A DNA stretch of 64,000 nucleotides from Ravibacter sp037191015 (GCA_037191015.1 JBBCKD010000029.1:1-64000), one strand, 5' to 3'; positions 10,101-18,409 are shown, counted from the stretch's first letter. Program-made: numbers and translations. The notes: generated by a model not told the origin, from the sequence alone.

Positions 10101-10118
10101 CTTGACGCCAACCGGTAA
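7104..10118 (+). CDS. Large secreted/periplasmic TPR-repeat protein
   Basis: About 1004 residues. The open frame begins at 7029, but I prefer ATG 7104 because it starts a clean signal peptide (MFFKRSLLIAGCLAAMYGFPADAQ); the upstream start would bury it behind 25 residues. The remainder is tetratricopeptide repeats throughout, more than 15 units such as AEVYYLKGDYKGAAAAYERYQ and ALFQIADIDFHKEDYSPAIKGF. There is no catalytic motif. It is followed after 43 nt by an outer-membrane barrel gene, so a role as a periplasmic scaffold or assembly partner for an envelope complex is a reasonable inference. The long antisense frame over 7668-9530 is a shadow. Confidence 0.85.
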   Translation: MFFKRSLLIAGCLAAMYGFPADAQNTLGYSEPEARFRKGLEFFEKSNFLAARQEFSEYLKESSRLLSTSDYNSVTAQYYIAVTGLYLNYPEAEMQVDRFVRNHAEHPKAQLIYSDLGRHFYDNKDYDKAIGYLEKAVKYAGSEAKKEESSYQLAMSYYYTKQEDKALSLFNGLKTRNSFPNWADAAYYSGVIQYKKKNYQEAYADFTRLENHPYYKDLVPNWIVTSLYNLNRYDELVTYGERILKGSGQKMDEVALYVAEVYYLKGDYKGAAAAYERYQKIAGKKALNPLVALHYGHSQFRNENFKGAIDILKNVAAGKDSTAQYASYLLGISYLQEGTPNYALTSFQNASRMDFNPIVKEEASFNAAKVLIETGSHNEALKELQNFASRYPNSKYGEEVDQLIADTYARANNNAAAITHIEKLKKRTPELNATYQRLTYNQAVADFNRQAFANAIVNLDKSLKNPMDESLNVAAQYLKAESFAGLSQPERAIPIYTQLSKDPKTGVYGQKSLYALGYIQYNQKEYSKALGYFRDFLARPEGIDSQMLEDATTRLADCYLAGKNYTEAMKAYERVSTSGKVDNDYALFQKGRTMVYMNREDQAKAQFEQLIRQYPKSSYVDDALFQIADIDFHKEDYSPAIKGFTRLINEQPKSYMIPAALLRRAQSYYNIQVYEHAITDFKRVLSEFPSSPSASSALEGIQEAYSAVGRPEEFNQVLSVVRKNNPGNNKLEDVEFENARNLFYADKYQAAIDALDRFQQSYQGSKYLYDARYFLAASYDKLNDIGKALQLYGQVIHDNRSTYVATAAQRSAELEIDRGNFSNAVSSYRVLLRNAENKKEQGIAWIGLMDTYYSLKRYDSAMVYVREVINLGNVVPDGVGKARLLEGKIAFDQGNAAQAADILKKVAADYKDEFGAEAKYLVALSEYQQKKYKESEATIFELSKTFDGYDQWRVKSFLLLADVYAATNEMAQAKATLNSIIENSDDQEAVTKAREKLAKLDANR

Positions 10119-10161
10119 ACAATTTATGAAGTCATTCAGTAACAGACCCCTGGAGGTTAAT

Positions 10162-11823
10162 ATGAGATCAAAAGCAAGATATATTTTTTCGTCGGCACTG
10201 GTTTGTACGGCCTTACTGTCGTATGGTCAGCGCGGCGAAATCGAAAGCCAGACCTACGAGATCCTGAAGGAGAAAAGCATCGAGTTTCCCAAAGCCGACC
10301 GGCTCCTGGATAAAGTACAGCCGGCTGTTTCAAAAACTGAGGAAAGCAAGGTCAACTACCGTTTCAATGACGTAAAAATGGGGGCTGCAAGCCCAACCAT
10401 CGTACCTTCGGTAGCGGTTTCGTCCGACGAAACAGAGCGGAAAGACCTGCCTGAGCCCCTGAATAATTATATCAAACTCGGCGCCGGTAACTTCGGGCGT
10501 TTCCTGGGAGAGGCTTTCATAAGCTCCCGTACGAGCGAAGATATCGTTGCTACCGCGGAGCTGAAGCATCTTTCGGCATCCACAGGGCCTGTCGACGGTA
10601 AAAACTCGGCAAACGGCAATACCCTGATGCGGGTAGGCGCCAAGTACCTGGGTACTGCCTTTAAGGTAGACGGAGGCATTGAATACGAGCGTAAGAACTA
10701 CTATTTCTACGGCTATCAGAAACAGCCGGAAGGAGTTATTGTAGACAGGGATACGATCAGGCAGACCCTCAATCGTTTCGGAGTGAAGCTCGGGCTGGAA
10801 AATACAGAGCCCAACAGCCTGATCGACTACAAGGTGGTGACCATGCTCAATACGATTAAGGACCGTTATAATTCTTCTGAAGTCGACTGGGGCACGAACC
10901 TGCAAACCTCTCTGCCGGTTACCGACAAGGTATATGCGATCTTTGATGCGGATGCATACGTTTCGCAAAGGGTGGATATGGACAAGACTTTTAACCGGAA
11001 TATGTTCAGGGTAAAACCTCTGTTCAAGTATGTGGATGATTTGTTTTCCCTGACGGCCGGTCTGAATGTGGTCAATGAAACCGACAACGGACTGGATGTA
11101 AACCGTACGCGGGCTTTTCCGGTTGTAGACCTGGACCTGTCGCCTATGCCGGGCGTTCATATCAAGGCGGGCTATAACGGCGATATCGTAAGAAATACAC
11201 TCAGGTCGCTCCTGTCCGAGAACCAATGGCTCGGCTCCAATCTTTTAGTGGCAAATACCATTAAAAACTCCGATATCTATGCAGGTATCAAAGGAGAAAT
11301 GGAAGGGCTCAATTACGAAGCCAAAGTGGCCTTCACCAGTTACCGCAACTTCTATTTCTTTAACAACTCACTGTCGGACACGACGAGATTTTCAGCGATT
11401 TACGACAGCGGGAAAACCAATGTGATGACCATATCGGGTGAAGCAGGATACCAGTTCGGAGATCTCTTCGGCACATCGGTGAAAACCAGCTTCAATGATT
11501 ATGGCGTAAGCAATGTGGAAGAGCCCTGGCATCGTCCGCGTTTCAGCTTCAGCTGGTTTAACGCACTTACAATCAGCAAAAAGCTCTTTATTACCAGCGA
11601 ATTCTATACGCTCAGTGGTATCAAAGGCGTCAATTTCCAATCGGGAGAGATCAGGAAGCTCAAACCCATTACCGACCTGAACCTGAAGATCGACTACCTG
11701 CTGACCAGGAATTTCTCAGCCTTTGTTACGATCAATAACATTTTCGGTAAGGAGTACGAGCGTTATATGAATTACAGGCAACAAGGGCTGAATTTTGTTG
11801 GAGGTTTGTCTTTTTCTTTCTAA
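10162..11823 (+). CDS. TonB-dependent-receptor-like outer-membrane beta-barrel protein
   Basis: About 553 residues. The frame opens at 10102, but ATG 10162 is preferred: it begins the signal peptide MRSKARYIFSSALVCTALLSYGQ and has TGGAGG about 6 nt upstream. After a short periplasmic segment, the protein is a series of alternating amphipathic strands (such as LKIDYLLTRNFSAFVTINNIFG) ending in GLNFVGGLSFSF, with a terminal Phe typical of outer-membrane barrels. No plug domain or TonB box is recognised, so it is receptor-like but atypical. It lies between the large TPR protein and the HU-CCDC81-SPOR gene, on one strand with small gaps, suggesting an envelope operon. Confidence 0.8.
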   Translation: MRSKARYIFSSALVCTALLSYGQRGEIESQTYEILKEKSIEFPKADRLLDKVQPAVSKTEESKVNYRFNDVKMGAASPTIVPSVAVSSDETERKDLPEPLNNYIKLGAGNFGRFLGEAFISSRTSEDIVATAELKHLSASTGPVDGKNSANGNTLMRVGAKYLGTAFKVDGGIEYERKNYYFYGYQKQPEGVIVDRDTIRQTLNRFGVKLGLENTEPNSLIDYKVVTMLNTIKDRYNSSEVDWGTNLQTSLPVTDKVYAIFDADAYVSQRVDMDKTFNRNMFRVKPLFKYVDDLFSLTAGLNVVNETDNGLDVNRTRAFPVVDLDLSPMPGVHIKAGYNGDIVRNTLRSLLSENQWLGSNLLVANTIKNSDIYAGIKGEMEGLNYEAKVAFTSYRNFYFFNNSLSDTTRFSAIYDSGKTNVMTISGEAGYQFGDLFGTSVKTSFNDYGVSNVEEPWHRPRFSFSWFNALTISKKLFITSEFYTLSGIKGVNFQSGEIRKLKPITDLNLKIDYLLTRNFSAFVTINNIFGKEYERYMNYRQQGLNFVGGLSFSF

Positions 11824-11853
11824 CTTTCCATTTAGATAAAGCCAGCGACTAAA

Positions 11854-12894
11854 ATGGTAGAAGTAGAAAAATACATCAAACGGCTTCTTTACGACCAGGA
11901 TTGCGTCATTATCCCGGATTTCGGCGGGGTGCTGACCCATTACCTGCCTGCCCGTTTCGAGCCGTCGTCAGGGAGGTATCTGCCTTCGGAAAGAAAAGTT
12001 GCATTCAACGAGGTGCTCAAGATCGACGACGGGCTGCTGGCCAAGTTTATTTCTGAAAATGAAGGGCTGTCTTACGCCGAAGCCAAAAGGCATATCCGGG
12101 ATTTCGTTCAGACCGTCCAGTCGCTGATCAAAAAAAATAAAACAGTTACGCTTGGCGGGATCGGATCCTTCCAACTGAACCCGGAAGGAAGGCTTGTTTT
12201 CCAACCGGATAGTTTCCGCAACTTTCATGCCGAGTTTTACGGGCTGTCGCCCGTTGCCGCTTTGGACCTGAAGCAGCAGCCGGTGATCCGGGAAGAAGCA
12301 CCTGTAAAGTATGAAATAGAAATATCTTCTCCCAGGCCTTATATCACGCCGTCCAAAAAGATCGCATGGGGTAACTGGATAAGTGCCGCAAGCATTGCCT
12401 GCATACTGGTATACGTCAGCGCTGTTCTTTCACGTGAGCCGGGCGAAACCAGCTCCCTCAGCCCGATAGAAACCATCCGTAGTCTTTTCGTCGGTCCGGA
12501 AAGGGAGGCAGTGACAGCTCCGGAAATTTCCCCGGCAGACGCGGGGAAGAATATGGAAGCGGTTGAAGAAGTTGCCGTGACGCCGGCCACCAGGGTGGAG
12601 GAAGAAGCCGCAGCGACCGATGCCGCCAGCCTGCTTGAGAATTCAGCTGTTGTAGAGGAGCATAAGTTTTTTGTAATAGCATCCGTATACGAATCAAAAA
12701 GCTCGCTTGACAAATACGGCACCCAGATGGCTGAAAGACTTCGCTCCCAGGGCTATGAGTCTGTCCGGATGTTGACCGTCCGCGATAAATACATGCTCAG
12801 CGCCGGAGAGTTCAGCACCTGGAGTGAGGCGCAGAAAATGATTCCCGCCCTTAGCAAAACAGCCAAAGGAGCGTGGATCTATAAGCGGAAATAG
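11854..12894 (+). CDS. HU-CCDC81 / SPOR domain membrane protein
   Basis: A 346-residue protein. Residues 1-135 match the HU-CCDC81 module known in Bacteroidota (start VEKYIKRLLYDQDCVIIPDFGG; TVTLGGIGSFQLN about 99-111). One transmembrane segment follows (about 172-191, ISAASIACILVYVSAVL), then a low-complexity acidic/Ala linker and a C-terminal SPOR domain (about 268-346) that binds denuded peptidoglycan glycans. The architecture suggests an inner-membrane protein linking a cytoplasmic HU-like domain to septal or cell-wall peptidoglycan. Three DnaA boxes follow immediately after its stop codon. Confidence 0.88.
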   Translation: MVEVEKYIKRLLYDQDCVIIPDFGGVLTHYLPARFEPSSGRYLPSERKVAFNEVLKIDDGLLAKFISENEGLSYAEAKRHIRDFVQTVQSLIKKNKTVTLGGIGSFQLNPEGRLVFQPDSFRNFHAEFYGLSPVAALDLKQQPVIREEAPVKYEIEISSPRPYITPSKKIAWGNWISAASIACILVYVSAVLSREPGETSSLSPIETIRSLFVGPEREAVTAPEISPADAGKNMEAVEEVAVTPATRVEEEAAATDAASLLENSAVVEEHKFFVIASVYESKSSLDKYGTQMAERLRSQGYESVRMLTVRDKYMLSAGEFSTWSEAQKMIPALSKTAKGAWIYKRK

Positions 12895-12897
12895 GGA

Positions 12898-12947
12898 TGT
12901 GGATAACTAACGGGTCGATGTGGATAACTTTCTAATTTTGTGGATAA
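12898..12947 (+). promoter_or_regulatory. Cluster of three perfect DnaA boxes
   Basis: TGTGGATAA, the complement of the DnaA box TTATCCACA, occurs exactly at 12898-12906, 12919-12927 and 12939-12947. All are in the same orientation, with start-to-start spacings of 21 and 20 bp (about two helical turns). The first two share the longer word GATGTGGATAACT. They fill the gap between the HU-CCDC81-SPOR and TonB-like genes. Possible roles are DnaA-dependent transcription control, a DnaA-titration site, or part of an origin; the gap is small for a full oriC. Confidence 0.7.
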
Positions 12948-13043
12948 CCGTTCAGGCCCGTTTAAACTTCTTTGAAGAAAGGGAGTCCAAGTCATTGTAA
13001 AAAGAAATTAACAGCCGCAGAAGCGGAAAAGATACAGATAGTC

Positions 13044-13976
13044 ATGGGACTTGCCAACGCTGAAGATCGCAAAAGAATAGCCAAATCCTGGGCATTTTCC
13101 CTCGGGATAATGGCCTTCCTTCTCATTACTACGGCATTTGTACGGCTTACACAGACTATTCCGCCGCTTGAGCCGATGGAACTGTTCGTAGAGGTAAATT
13201 ACGGGGTAGACCCGGTAGGGTCGGGTAATATCCAGACCTTTAACAAGGCCAGCGATTCGAAAGTCGCTGAAAACATGCGTCCCGAGCCGGAAAAAACCGA
13301 GGTAAAATCGGTTCCGAAACCCAGACCGGTCCCGCCGACCCCTAAAACGACGGAAGTGAAAAAGGCACCGACCACAAAGGTGGTTGAGAAGCCTGTCATT
13401 ACTTCCAAAGCAGAGAGTCCCGTGGTAGAAAAGCCTGTTGCGGAGACGAAAAAGACATCATCTTCCTCAAGCAGCACTACACCTGCACCTACTACCACGA
13501 AAGCCCCGGAAAAACCTATTAACCAGGATGCCCTGTTTTCAAAATCCAAAGGCGGAACGAGCGGAAGCAACGGCACAACCGGTACTGCGAGCGGAGTGGG
13601 AGGGAACAATAACGGCGACGATGCCAGCGGAGTAGGGGATAAAGGAGCCAAGGAAGGAAGCTTGTATGCAAAAAGCTACAAAGGAACAGGCGGGGGCGGC
13701 GGCACAAATGTAGGCTACAACCTGAAAGGCTGGAAATGGAAGCAAAGCCCGCAGGTAAATGATAATTCTGATGCCACAGGCGATATTATATTCAAAATTG
13801 TGGTGGATAAAAGCGGCCGGGTTAAGAATGTAATTACCCAGAGTACTACTATTACCGACTATGCGGTAGTCAACCAATACCGTAATGCCGTCAGAGCGCT
13901 TACTTTCATTTCTGAATCAACCAACGTACCGGAAGAGTCGACCGGTACCATCACATTCCGTATCCGTTCGAAATAG
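13044..13976 (+). CDS. TonB-like energy transducer protein
   Basis: About 310 residues. The frame can start at TTG 12972; I prefer ATG 13044, which puts a 16-residue cytoplasmic end (MGLANAEDRKRIAKSW) before the single membrane helix SLGIMAFLLITTAFVRL. A Pro/Lys/Thr/Ser-rich periplasmic spacer follows (about residues 65-150), then a Gly/Asn-rich stretch and a C-terminal fold (GDIIFKIVVDKSGRVKNV ... TGTITFRIRSK) resembling the TonB C-terminus. The layout is that of Bacteroidota TonB-type proteins, which transmit proton-motive force to outer-membrane receptors. DnaA boxes lie just upstream, so their binding could affect its transcription. folC starts 13 nt downstream. Confidence 0.82.
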   Translation: MGLANAEDRKRIAKSWAFSLGIMAFLLITTAFVRLTQTIPPLEPMELFVEVNYGVDPVGSGNIQTFNKASDSKVAENMRPEPEKTEVKSVPKPRPVPPTPKTTEVKKAPTTKVVEKPVITSKAESPVVEKPVAETKKTSSSSSSTTPAPTTTKAPEKPINQDALFSKSKGGTSGSNGTTGTASGVGGNNNGDDASGVGDKGAKEGSLYAKSYKGTGGGGGTNVGYNLKGWKWKQSPQVNDNSDATGDIIFKIVVDKSGRVKNVITQSTTITDYAVVNQYRNAVRALTFISESTNVPEESTGTITFRIRSK

Positions 13977-13988
13977 CAGGAGGCTTTT

Positions 13989-15293
13989 ATGACTTTTGAG
14001 GAGGCCATGACCTATCTCTACGATAGGTTGCCTGTTTTTCACAATATCGGCCACAGGGCTTACAAGCCCGGGCTGGAAACTACACGTGCATTCTGTAAAT
14101 ACCTTGGCAATCCGCAGGATCGTTATGAAACGATACATGTGGCGGGTACTAACGGGAAAGGGAGCGTTTCTAATATGCTGGCTGCCGTTTTACAGCACAG
14201 CGGCTACAGGACCGGTCTCTATACGTCACCGCATCTGAAAAGCTTTACCGAACGGATACGGGTAAACGGAGTTCCGGCGGACGAGGATTTCGTAGCTTCC
14301 TTTGTAAGCGAACACAAAGCCTTTATAGAAAAGATAAGCCCGTCCTTCTTCGAAGTCACGGTAGCTATGGCATTTGATTACTTTGCCCGTCTGGAGGTAG
14401 ATATAGCTGTTATAGAGGTAGGACTGGGAGGGAGGCTTGATTCTACCAATATCATCATACCCCGGCTTTCCGTTATTACCAACATCGGCTTTGACCATAT
14501 GCGGCAGCTGGGAGCGACACTCCCTCTCATAGCGGGAGAAAAGGCTGGGATCATCAAACCCGGTATTCCTGTCGTGGTAAGCGAACGGCAGAGCGACGAA
14601 ATTACGGCGGTATTTGAAGAAGTTGCGAATGATAGAAACGCCCCCCTGTACTTTGGCTCCGATTTTGGATTCATATCGGGCGAATCTGTTGAAAACGGCA
14701 TTCTGAAGCTGGAAATAGAAAAATATACCAATGAAAAAAAACTTAACAATGTTAATTTTTCATTGGACCTGGCTGGAAGCTATCAAAAAAAGAACTTGTT
14801 GGGAGTCCTGACCGCTGTCGACAGGCTGAACGAATCAGGCTGGAAAATTTCTTCCGGGAATCTTGAAGAAGGCCTGTCTTCCGTCACAAAGACGACGGGG
14901 TTCAAAGGCAGGTGGACCAGGCTGGGGGAGAAGCCGTTTATAGTTGCCGATACGGCGCACAACCTGCCGGGATTTACGGAGGCGCTGGCGCAATTCATGT
15001 CGGTGCCATCCCGGAGGAAGCACTTTGTATTGGGATTTGTAAGCGACAAGGATATCAGTTCTATGCTGAGGCTCCTGCCTCCGGATGCCGGTTACTACTT
15101 CTGCGCACCATCCAATAACAGGGCTTTACCTGTATTTTCCCTCCTGGAGCAGGCCGAAAGCATGGGGTTGAAGGGAGAGGCCTTCCCGGAGGTGAACGAG
15201 GCGCTGGAACGCGCAATTTCCAAAGCCGGGCCGGAAGACAGCGTTTATGTCGGCGGAAGCACTTTTGTTGTAGCGGATCTGGATGCGCTTTGA
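13989..15293 (+). CDS. folC: Bifunctional folylpolyglutamate/dihydrofolate synthase
   Basis: A 434-residue Mur-ligase-type enzyme that adds glutamate to dihydropteroate or tetrahydrofolate. Visible motifs: P-loop HVAGTNGKGSVSNML (about residues 45-59), the YTSPHLKSFTERIRVNG segment (about 78-94), EVGLGGRLDSTNII (about 141-154), and the C-terminal Mur-ligase domain with VADTAHNLPGF (about 320-330). It starts 13 nt after the TonB-like gene, so it is probably co-transcribed with it. A dispersed repeat follows its stop. Confidence 0.95.
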   Translation: MTFEEAMTYLYDRLPVFHNIGHRAYKPGLETTRAFCKYLGNPQDRYETIHVAGTNGKGSVSNMLAAVLQHSGYRTGLYTSPHLKSFTERIRVNGVPADEDFVASFVSEHKAFIEKISPSFFEVTVAMAFDYFARLEVDIAVIEVGLGGRLDSTNIIIPRLSVITNIGFDHMRQLGATLPLIAGEKAGIIKPGIPVVVSERQSDEITAVFEEVANDRNAPLYFGSDFGFISGESVENGILKLEIEKYTNEKKLNNVNFSLDLAGSYQKKNLLGVLTAVDRLNESGWKISSGNLEEGLSSVTKTTGFKGRWTRLGEKPFIVADTAHNLPGFTEALAQFMSVPSRRKHFVLGFVSDKDISSMLRLLPPDAGYYFCAPSNNRALPVFSLLEQAESMGLKGEAFPEVNEALERAISKAGPEDSVYVGGSTFVVADLDAL

Positions 15294-15299
15294 CTTTGA

Positions 15300-15376
15300 G
15301 AAGTGGAGAATTGAAAGTTGAGAGTTGAAAGTTCTCCGCTCTCCACTTTCAACTTTCAACTCTCCATTTTCAACTT
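15300..15376. repeat. Intergenic inverted repeat (AACTTTCAACTCTCCA family), second copy
   Basis: AAGTGGAGAATTGAAAGTTG and a following AGAGTTGAAAGT unit on the left face CCACTTTCAACTTTCAACTC and CCATTTTCAACTT on the right, so nearly the whole 77 bp forms one long imperfect hairpin. It is the same family as 1-75 and sits in the 101-nt gap between folC and trmB. Confidence 0.7.
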
Positions 15377-15394
15377 AAAAATAATATCGTTTTA

Positions 15395-16066
15395 ATGACT
15401 CGAAGAAAACTCTTTCGTTTTGCACAGAATGCCGAAGCAGGTAATGTGATAGAACGTGGAAAACCATTGTATGAAACCATAAAGGGGAAATGGAGGGATA
15501 TTTATTTTGAAAACTGGAACCCGATCGTGCTGGAACTGGCTTGTGGCAAGGGAGAGTATACCGTAGGGCTGGGCAGGGCTTTCCCCGGGAATAATTACAT
15601 AGGCATCGATATCAAAGGTGATCGTATCGCCCGGGGCAGCCAGCAGGCTATCAGCGAAGGGCTCACCAATGTAGCTTTTCTACGGAGCTCAATCCAGTAC
15701 CTGCAGGAATTCTTTATGCCCGGTGAGGTGGACGAAATCTGGCTGGTGCACCCTGATCCCCAGCCGAGGGACAAGGACGAGAAAAAACGGCTTACCAACC
15801 GGCAGTTCCTGGGGCTGTATGCCGGCCTTATCAAAAACGGCGGGATCTTTCACCTGAAGACCGATAACCCGTTCCTGTATGAATATAGCCTCGAAAGTAT
15901 CACCGGTGCGCCCGGCTTTGAGATATTAAGCCATACCGACAATCTTTATGAATCGGACCTGATGGCCGGTCATCACGATATCACTACGCACTATGAGCGG
16001 CTTTTCAGGGAAAAAGGCTTCACTATAAGATATATAAAAGCGATGGTCAGGCACAGTGCAGGCTGA
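15395..16066 (+). CDS. trmB: tRNA (guanine-N7-)-methyltransferase
   Basis: A 223-residue SAM-dependent methyltransferase that forms m7G46 in tRNA variable loops. The SAM-binding region is LELACGKGEYTVGLGRAFPGNNYIGIDIKG (about residues 47-76), and the signature VHPDPQPRDKDEKKRLTN with catalytic/substrate residues is at about 118-135, followed by HLKTDN (about 153). The length is normal. It is convergent with gapA, with a strong shared terminator between them. Confidence 0.95.
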   Translation: MTRRKLFRFAQNAEAGNVIERGKPLYETIKGKWRDIYFENWNPIVLELACGKGEYTVGLGRAFPGNNYIGIDIKGDRIARGSQQAISEGLTNVAFLRSSIQYLQEFFMPGEVDEIWLVHPDPQPRDKDEKKRLTNRQFLGLYAGLIKNGGIFHLKTDNPFLYEYSLESITGAPGFEILSHTDNLYESDLMAGHHDITTHYERLFREKGFTIRYIKAMVRHSAG

Positions 16067-16097
16067 AAACGGGACGCGCTTTATTCGTCTGCTTATT

Positions 16098-16128
16098 AAA
16101 AAAGCTCCGCAGCCAGCGGAGCTTTTTT
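16098..16128. terminator. Bidirectional terminator between trmB and gapA
   Basis: AAAAAAGCTCCGC (16098-16110) pairs perfectly with GCGGAGCTTTTTT (16116-16128) around the 5-nt loop AGCCA. A-run and T-run on either side make it work for both convergent genes. Confidence 0.9.
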
Positions 16129-16177
16129 AATGCAGGTATAACAGGAATCTGAAATCCCGTTCCAAATGAACTTCTTT

Positions 16178-17188
16178 TTACTTGATCAGGGAAGCAAAAT
16201 AAGCCAATGTACGTACCAGTTGCGAAACATATGAAGCCTCGTTGTCATACCAGCTTACCACACGCACCAGCTGGGTATCGCCGACAGTCTGAACCCGGGT
16301 CTGGGTTGCGTCGAACAGGGAGCCGTAATTGATGCCGATAATGTCGCTGCTGACGATCTCATCCTCTGTATAACCAAAACTTTCATCAGATGCCTTTCTG
16401 GCAGCCGCATTGATTTCTTCCACAGTAGTTTTCCTGGAAAGGATAACCGTTACTTCTGTAGATGATCCTGTAAGGGTAGGTACACGCTGTGCGCTGCCGT
16501 CGAGTTTCCCTTTCAGACCGGGTAAAACAAGGCCGATAGCTTTGGCAGCCCCTGTGCTGTTGGGCACTATATTCTGGGCAGCTGCCCGTGCCCTGCGGAG
16601 ATCACCTTTGGGATGCGGGGCATCCTGCGTGTTCTGGTCGTTGGTGTAGGCGTGAATAGTCGTCATCAGCCCGTTCACTATGCCGAATTCCTCATCCAGG
16701 AACTTTGCTACAGGCGCAAGACAGTTGGTGGTGCAGGAAGCTGCGCTGATCACCGTCTCCGATCCGTCGAGGATATCATGGTTGACATTGTAGACAACAG
16801 TCTTCAGGTCGCCCGTTGCAGGCGCGGATATCACCACTTTCTTCGCTCCGGCAGCTATATGAGCTTCAGCCTTGGTTTTGTCGGCGAAGAAACCTGTACA
16901 TTCCAGGACTACATCCACGTCGTGGTTGCCCCAGGGAATCTGCGCAGGATCTCTCTGGGCATATATTTTAATTTCATCGCCGTTCACGATGATAGAGTTG
17001 TCCGTATGCTCTACCTTTTCCCCGAACCTTCCCTGTGCTGTATCGTATTTGAGTAAGTGAGCGAGAACTGAAGGGCTTGTCAGATCGTTTATAGCCACTA
17101 CGTCAATCCCTTCCTTGTTATAAATCTGACGAAAAACCAATCGGCCAATTCTTCCGAAGCCATTGATTGCTACTTTAACCTGTGCCAT
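16178..17188 (-). CDS. gapA: Glyceraldehyde-3-phosphate dehydrogenase, type I
   Basis: A 336-residue GAPDH of glycolysis/gluconeogenesis. The NAD-binding start VAINGFGRIGRLVFRQ (about 5-20), the catalytic motif ISAASCTTNCLAPVAKF with the nucleophilic Cys (about 150-166), and the C-terminal SWYDNEASYVSQLVRTLAYF (about 311-330) are all present. The Asp in VAINDLT suggests NAD rather than NADP preference. It is a single gene on the minus strand with a 402-nt upstream gap. Confidence 0.97.
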   Translation of the reverse strand: MAQVKVAINGFGRIGRLVFRQIYNKEGIDVVAINDLTSPSVLAHLLKYDTAQGRFGEKVEHTDNSIIVNGDEIKIYAQRDPAQIPWGNHDVDVVLECTGFFADKTKAEAHIAAGAKKVVISAPATGDLKTVVYNVNHDILDGSETVISAASCTTNCLAPVAKFLDEEFGIVNGLMTTIHAYTNDQNTQDAPHPKGDLRRARAAAQNIVPNSTGAAKAIGLVLPGLKGKLDGSAQRVPTLTGSSTEVTVILSRKTTVEEINAAARKASDESFGYTEDEIVSSDIIGINYGSLFDATQTRVQTVGDTQLVRVVSWYDNEASYVSQLVRTLAYFASLIK

Positions 17189-17590
17189 GCTGTTAGTTAT
17201 AATGTTTCATATTTTTTCAGCCACGAAATTAGTGAAATCATGAAGAGAATAAAAGCACGAAAATCTTATTTTAATAATCCGGGAATACGATTGAAGATAA
17301 AGAGGAAAAAACAATATTATATATTTAGCAATCAGCTAAATACTAAAAATAGCGAGCCCCGCCTGTTTTGCTAAACTCGTTTCTATAGCTCTTTTTTATA
17401 AACCGGCCCGCCATTTGGAATAGCGGGTATAGTGGTTATTTTTGCCTTGAAAACAGAGTAGGGGAGCCTGCCCTGTTAAATCTGTATCATAAGAATATTT
17501 TGTTGGTCGGTGGCAAAATATTTATTTGTTATATCGACGTAAGTGCCTATAAAAAAGCAAGTTGTTTTTATTTAATTAAATTTTAACTTT
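17189..17590. other. 402-bp intergenic region between gapA and dapD
   Basis: This divergent gap must hold the promoters of gapA and dapD. On + there is TTTG at 17499-17502 and TTTATTTG at 17521-17528 (one mismatch to TAnnTTTG, 18-nt spacer), a possible dapD promoter. On - there is TAATTTCG (complement of 17224-17231, one mismatch) upstream of gapA. I see no coding potential or strong structure; promoter calls are weak. Confidence 0.4.
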
Positions 17591-18409
17591 ATGAGTGAAT
17601 TTGCACATCAAATAGAACAGGTTTGGGAAAACCGGGAGCTGTTAAAAGAAGAAGCTACTATAAAGCTGATACGCGACATCGTAGAAGAAGTGGATAAGGG
17701 ACGGCTTCGTGTGGCTCAGCCTGGCGGTGATGGCAACTGGGTAGTCAATGAGTGGGTAAAAAAAGCGATCATACTTTATTTTCCCATCCAGCAAATGACT
17801 ATTAGCAAAGTTGGTATTTTTGAATACCATGATAAAATGCTGCTAAAGACAGATTATGAATCGTTGGGAGTACGCGTAGTGCCGCCGGCAACCGCACGAT
17901 ACGGTGCTTATATTTCTAAAGGGGTAATCCTGATGCCCTCATACGTTAATATAGGAGCTTATATCGATCAGGGGACTATGGTCGATACCTGGGCTACTGT
18001 AGGAAGCTGCGCACAGATTGGAAAAGATGTACATTTGAGCGGCGGTGTAGGGATCGGGGGAGTGCTGGAGCCCGTACAGGCATCGCCTGTTATCATAGAA
18101 GACGGTGCGTTTATAGGCTCACGGTGCATCGTGGTAGAAGGCGCAAGAGTAGGGAAAAAAGCGGTTCTGGGAGCCGGGGTTACCATAACCGGAAGCTCGA
18201 AAATAATCGATGTAACAGGCGCTGAGCCGGTCGAATACAAAGGCTACGTTCCTGAAAATTCGGTTGTTATCCCGGGGTCGATTCCAAAAGAATTCCCCGC
18301 AGGTGTATACCACGTACCGTGCGCGCTTATTATCGGGAAGCGAAAAGCAAGCACAGACCTGAAAACGTCACTCAATGACGCGCTCAGGGAAAATAATGTA
18401 ACCGTATAG
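17591..18409 (+). CDS. dapD: 2,3,4,5-tetrahydropyridine-2,6-dicarboxylate N-succinyltransferase
   Basis: A 272-residue enzyme of the succinylase branch of lysine/diaminopimelate synthesis. The N-terminal helical domain (to about residue 100) is followed by a left-handed beta-helix built of hexapeptide repeats (GVILMPSYVNIGAYIDQGTM, CAQIGKDVHLSGGVGIGGVLEP, VIIEDGAFIGSRCIVVEGARVGKKAVLGAGV). The length fits the family. It stands alone, with a terminator just downstream and the AT-rich XRE/PIN-like insert after that. Confidence 0.95.
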   Translation: MSEFAHQIEQVWENRELLKEEATIKLIRDIVEEVDKGRLRVAQPGGDGNWVVNEWVKKAIILYFPIQQMTISKVGIFEYHDKMLLKTDYESLGVRVVPPATARYGAYISKGVILMPSYVNIGAYIDQGTMVDTWATVGSCAQIGKDVHLSGGVGIGGVLEPVQASPVIIEDGAFIGSRCIVVEGARVGKKAVLGAGVTITGSSKIIDVTGAEPVEYKGYVPENSVVIPGSIPKEFPAGVYHVPCALIIGKRKASTDLKTSLNDALRENNVTV

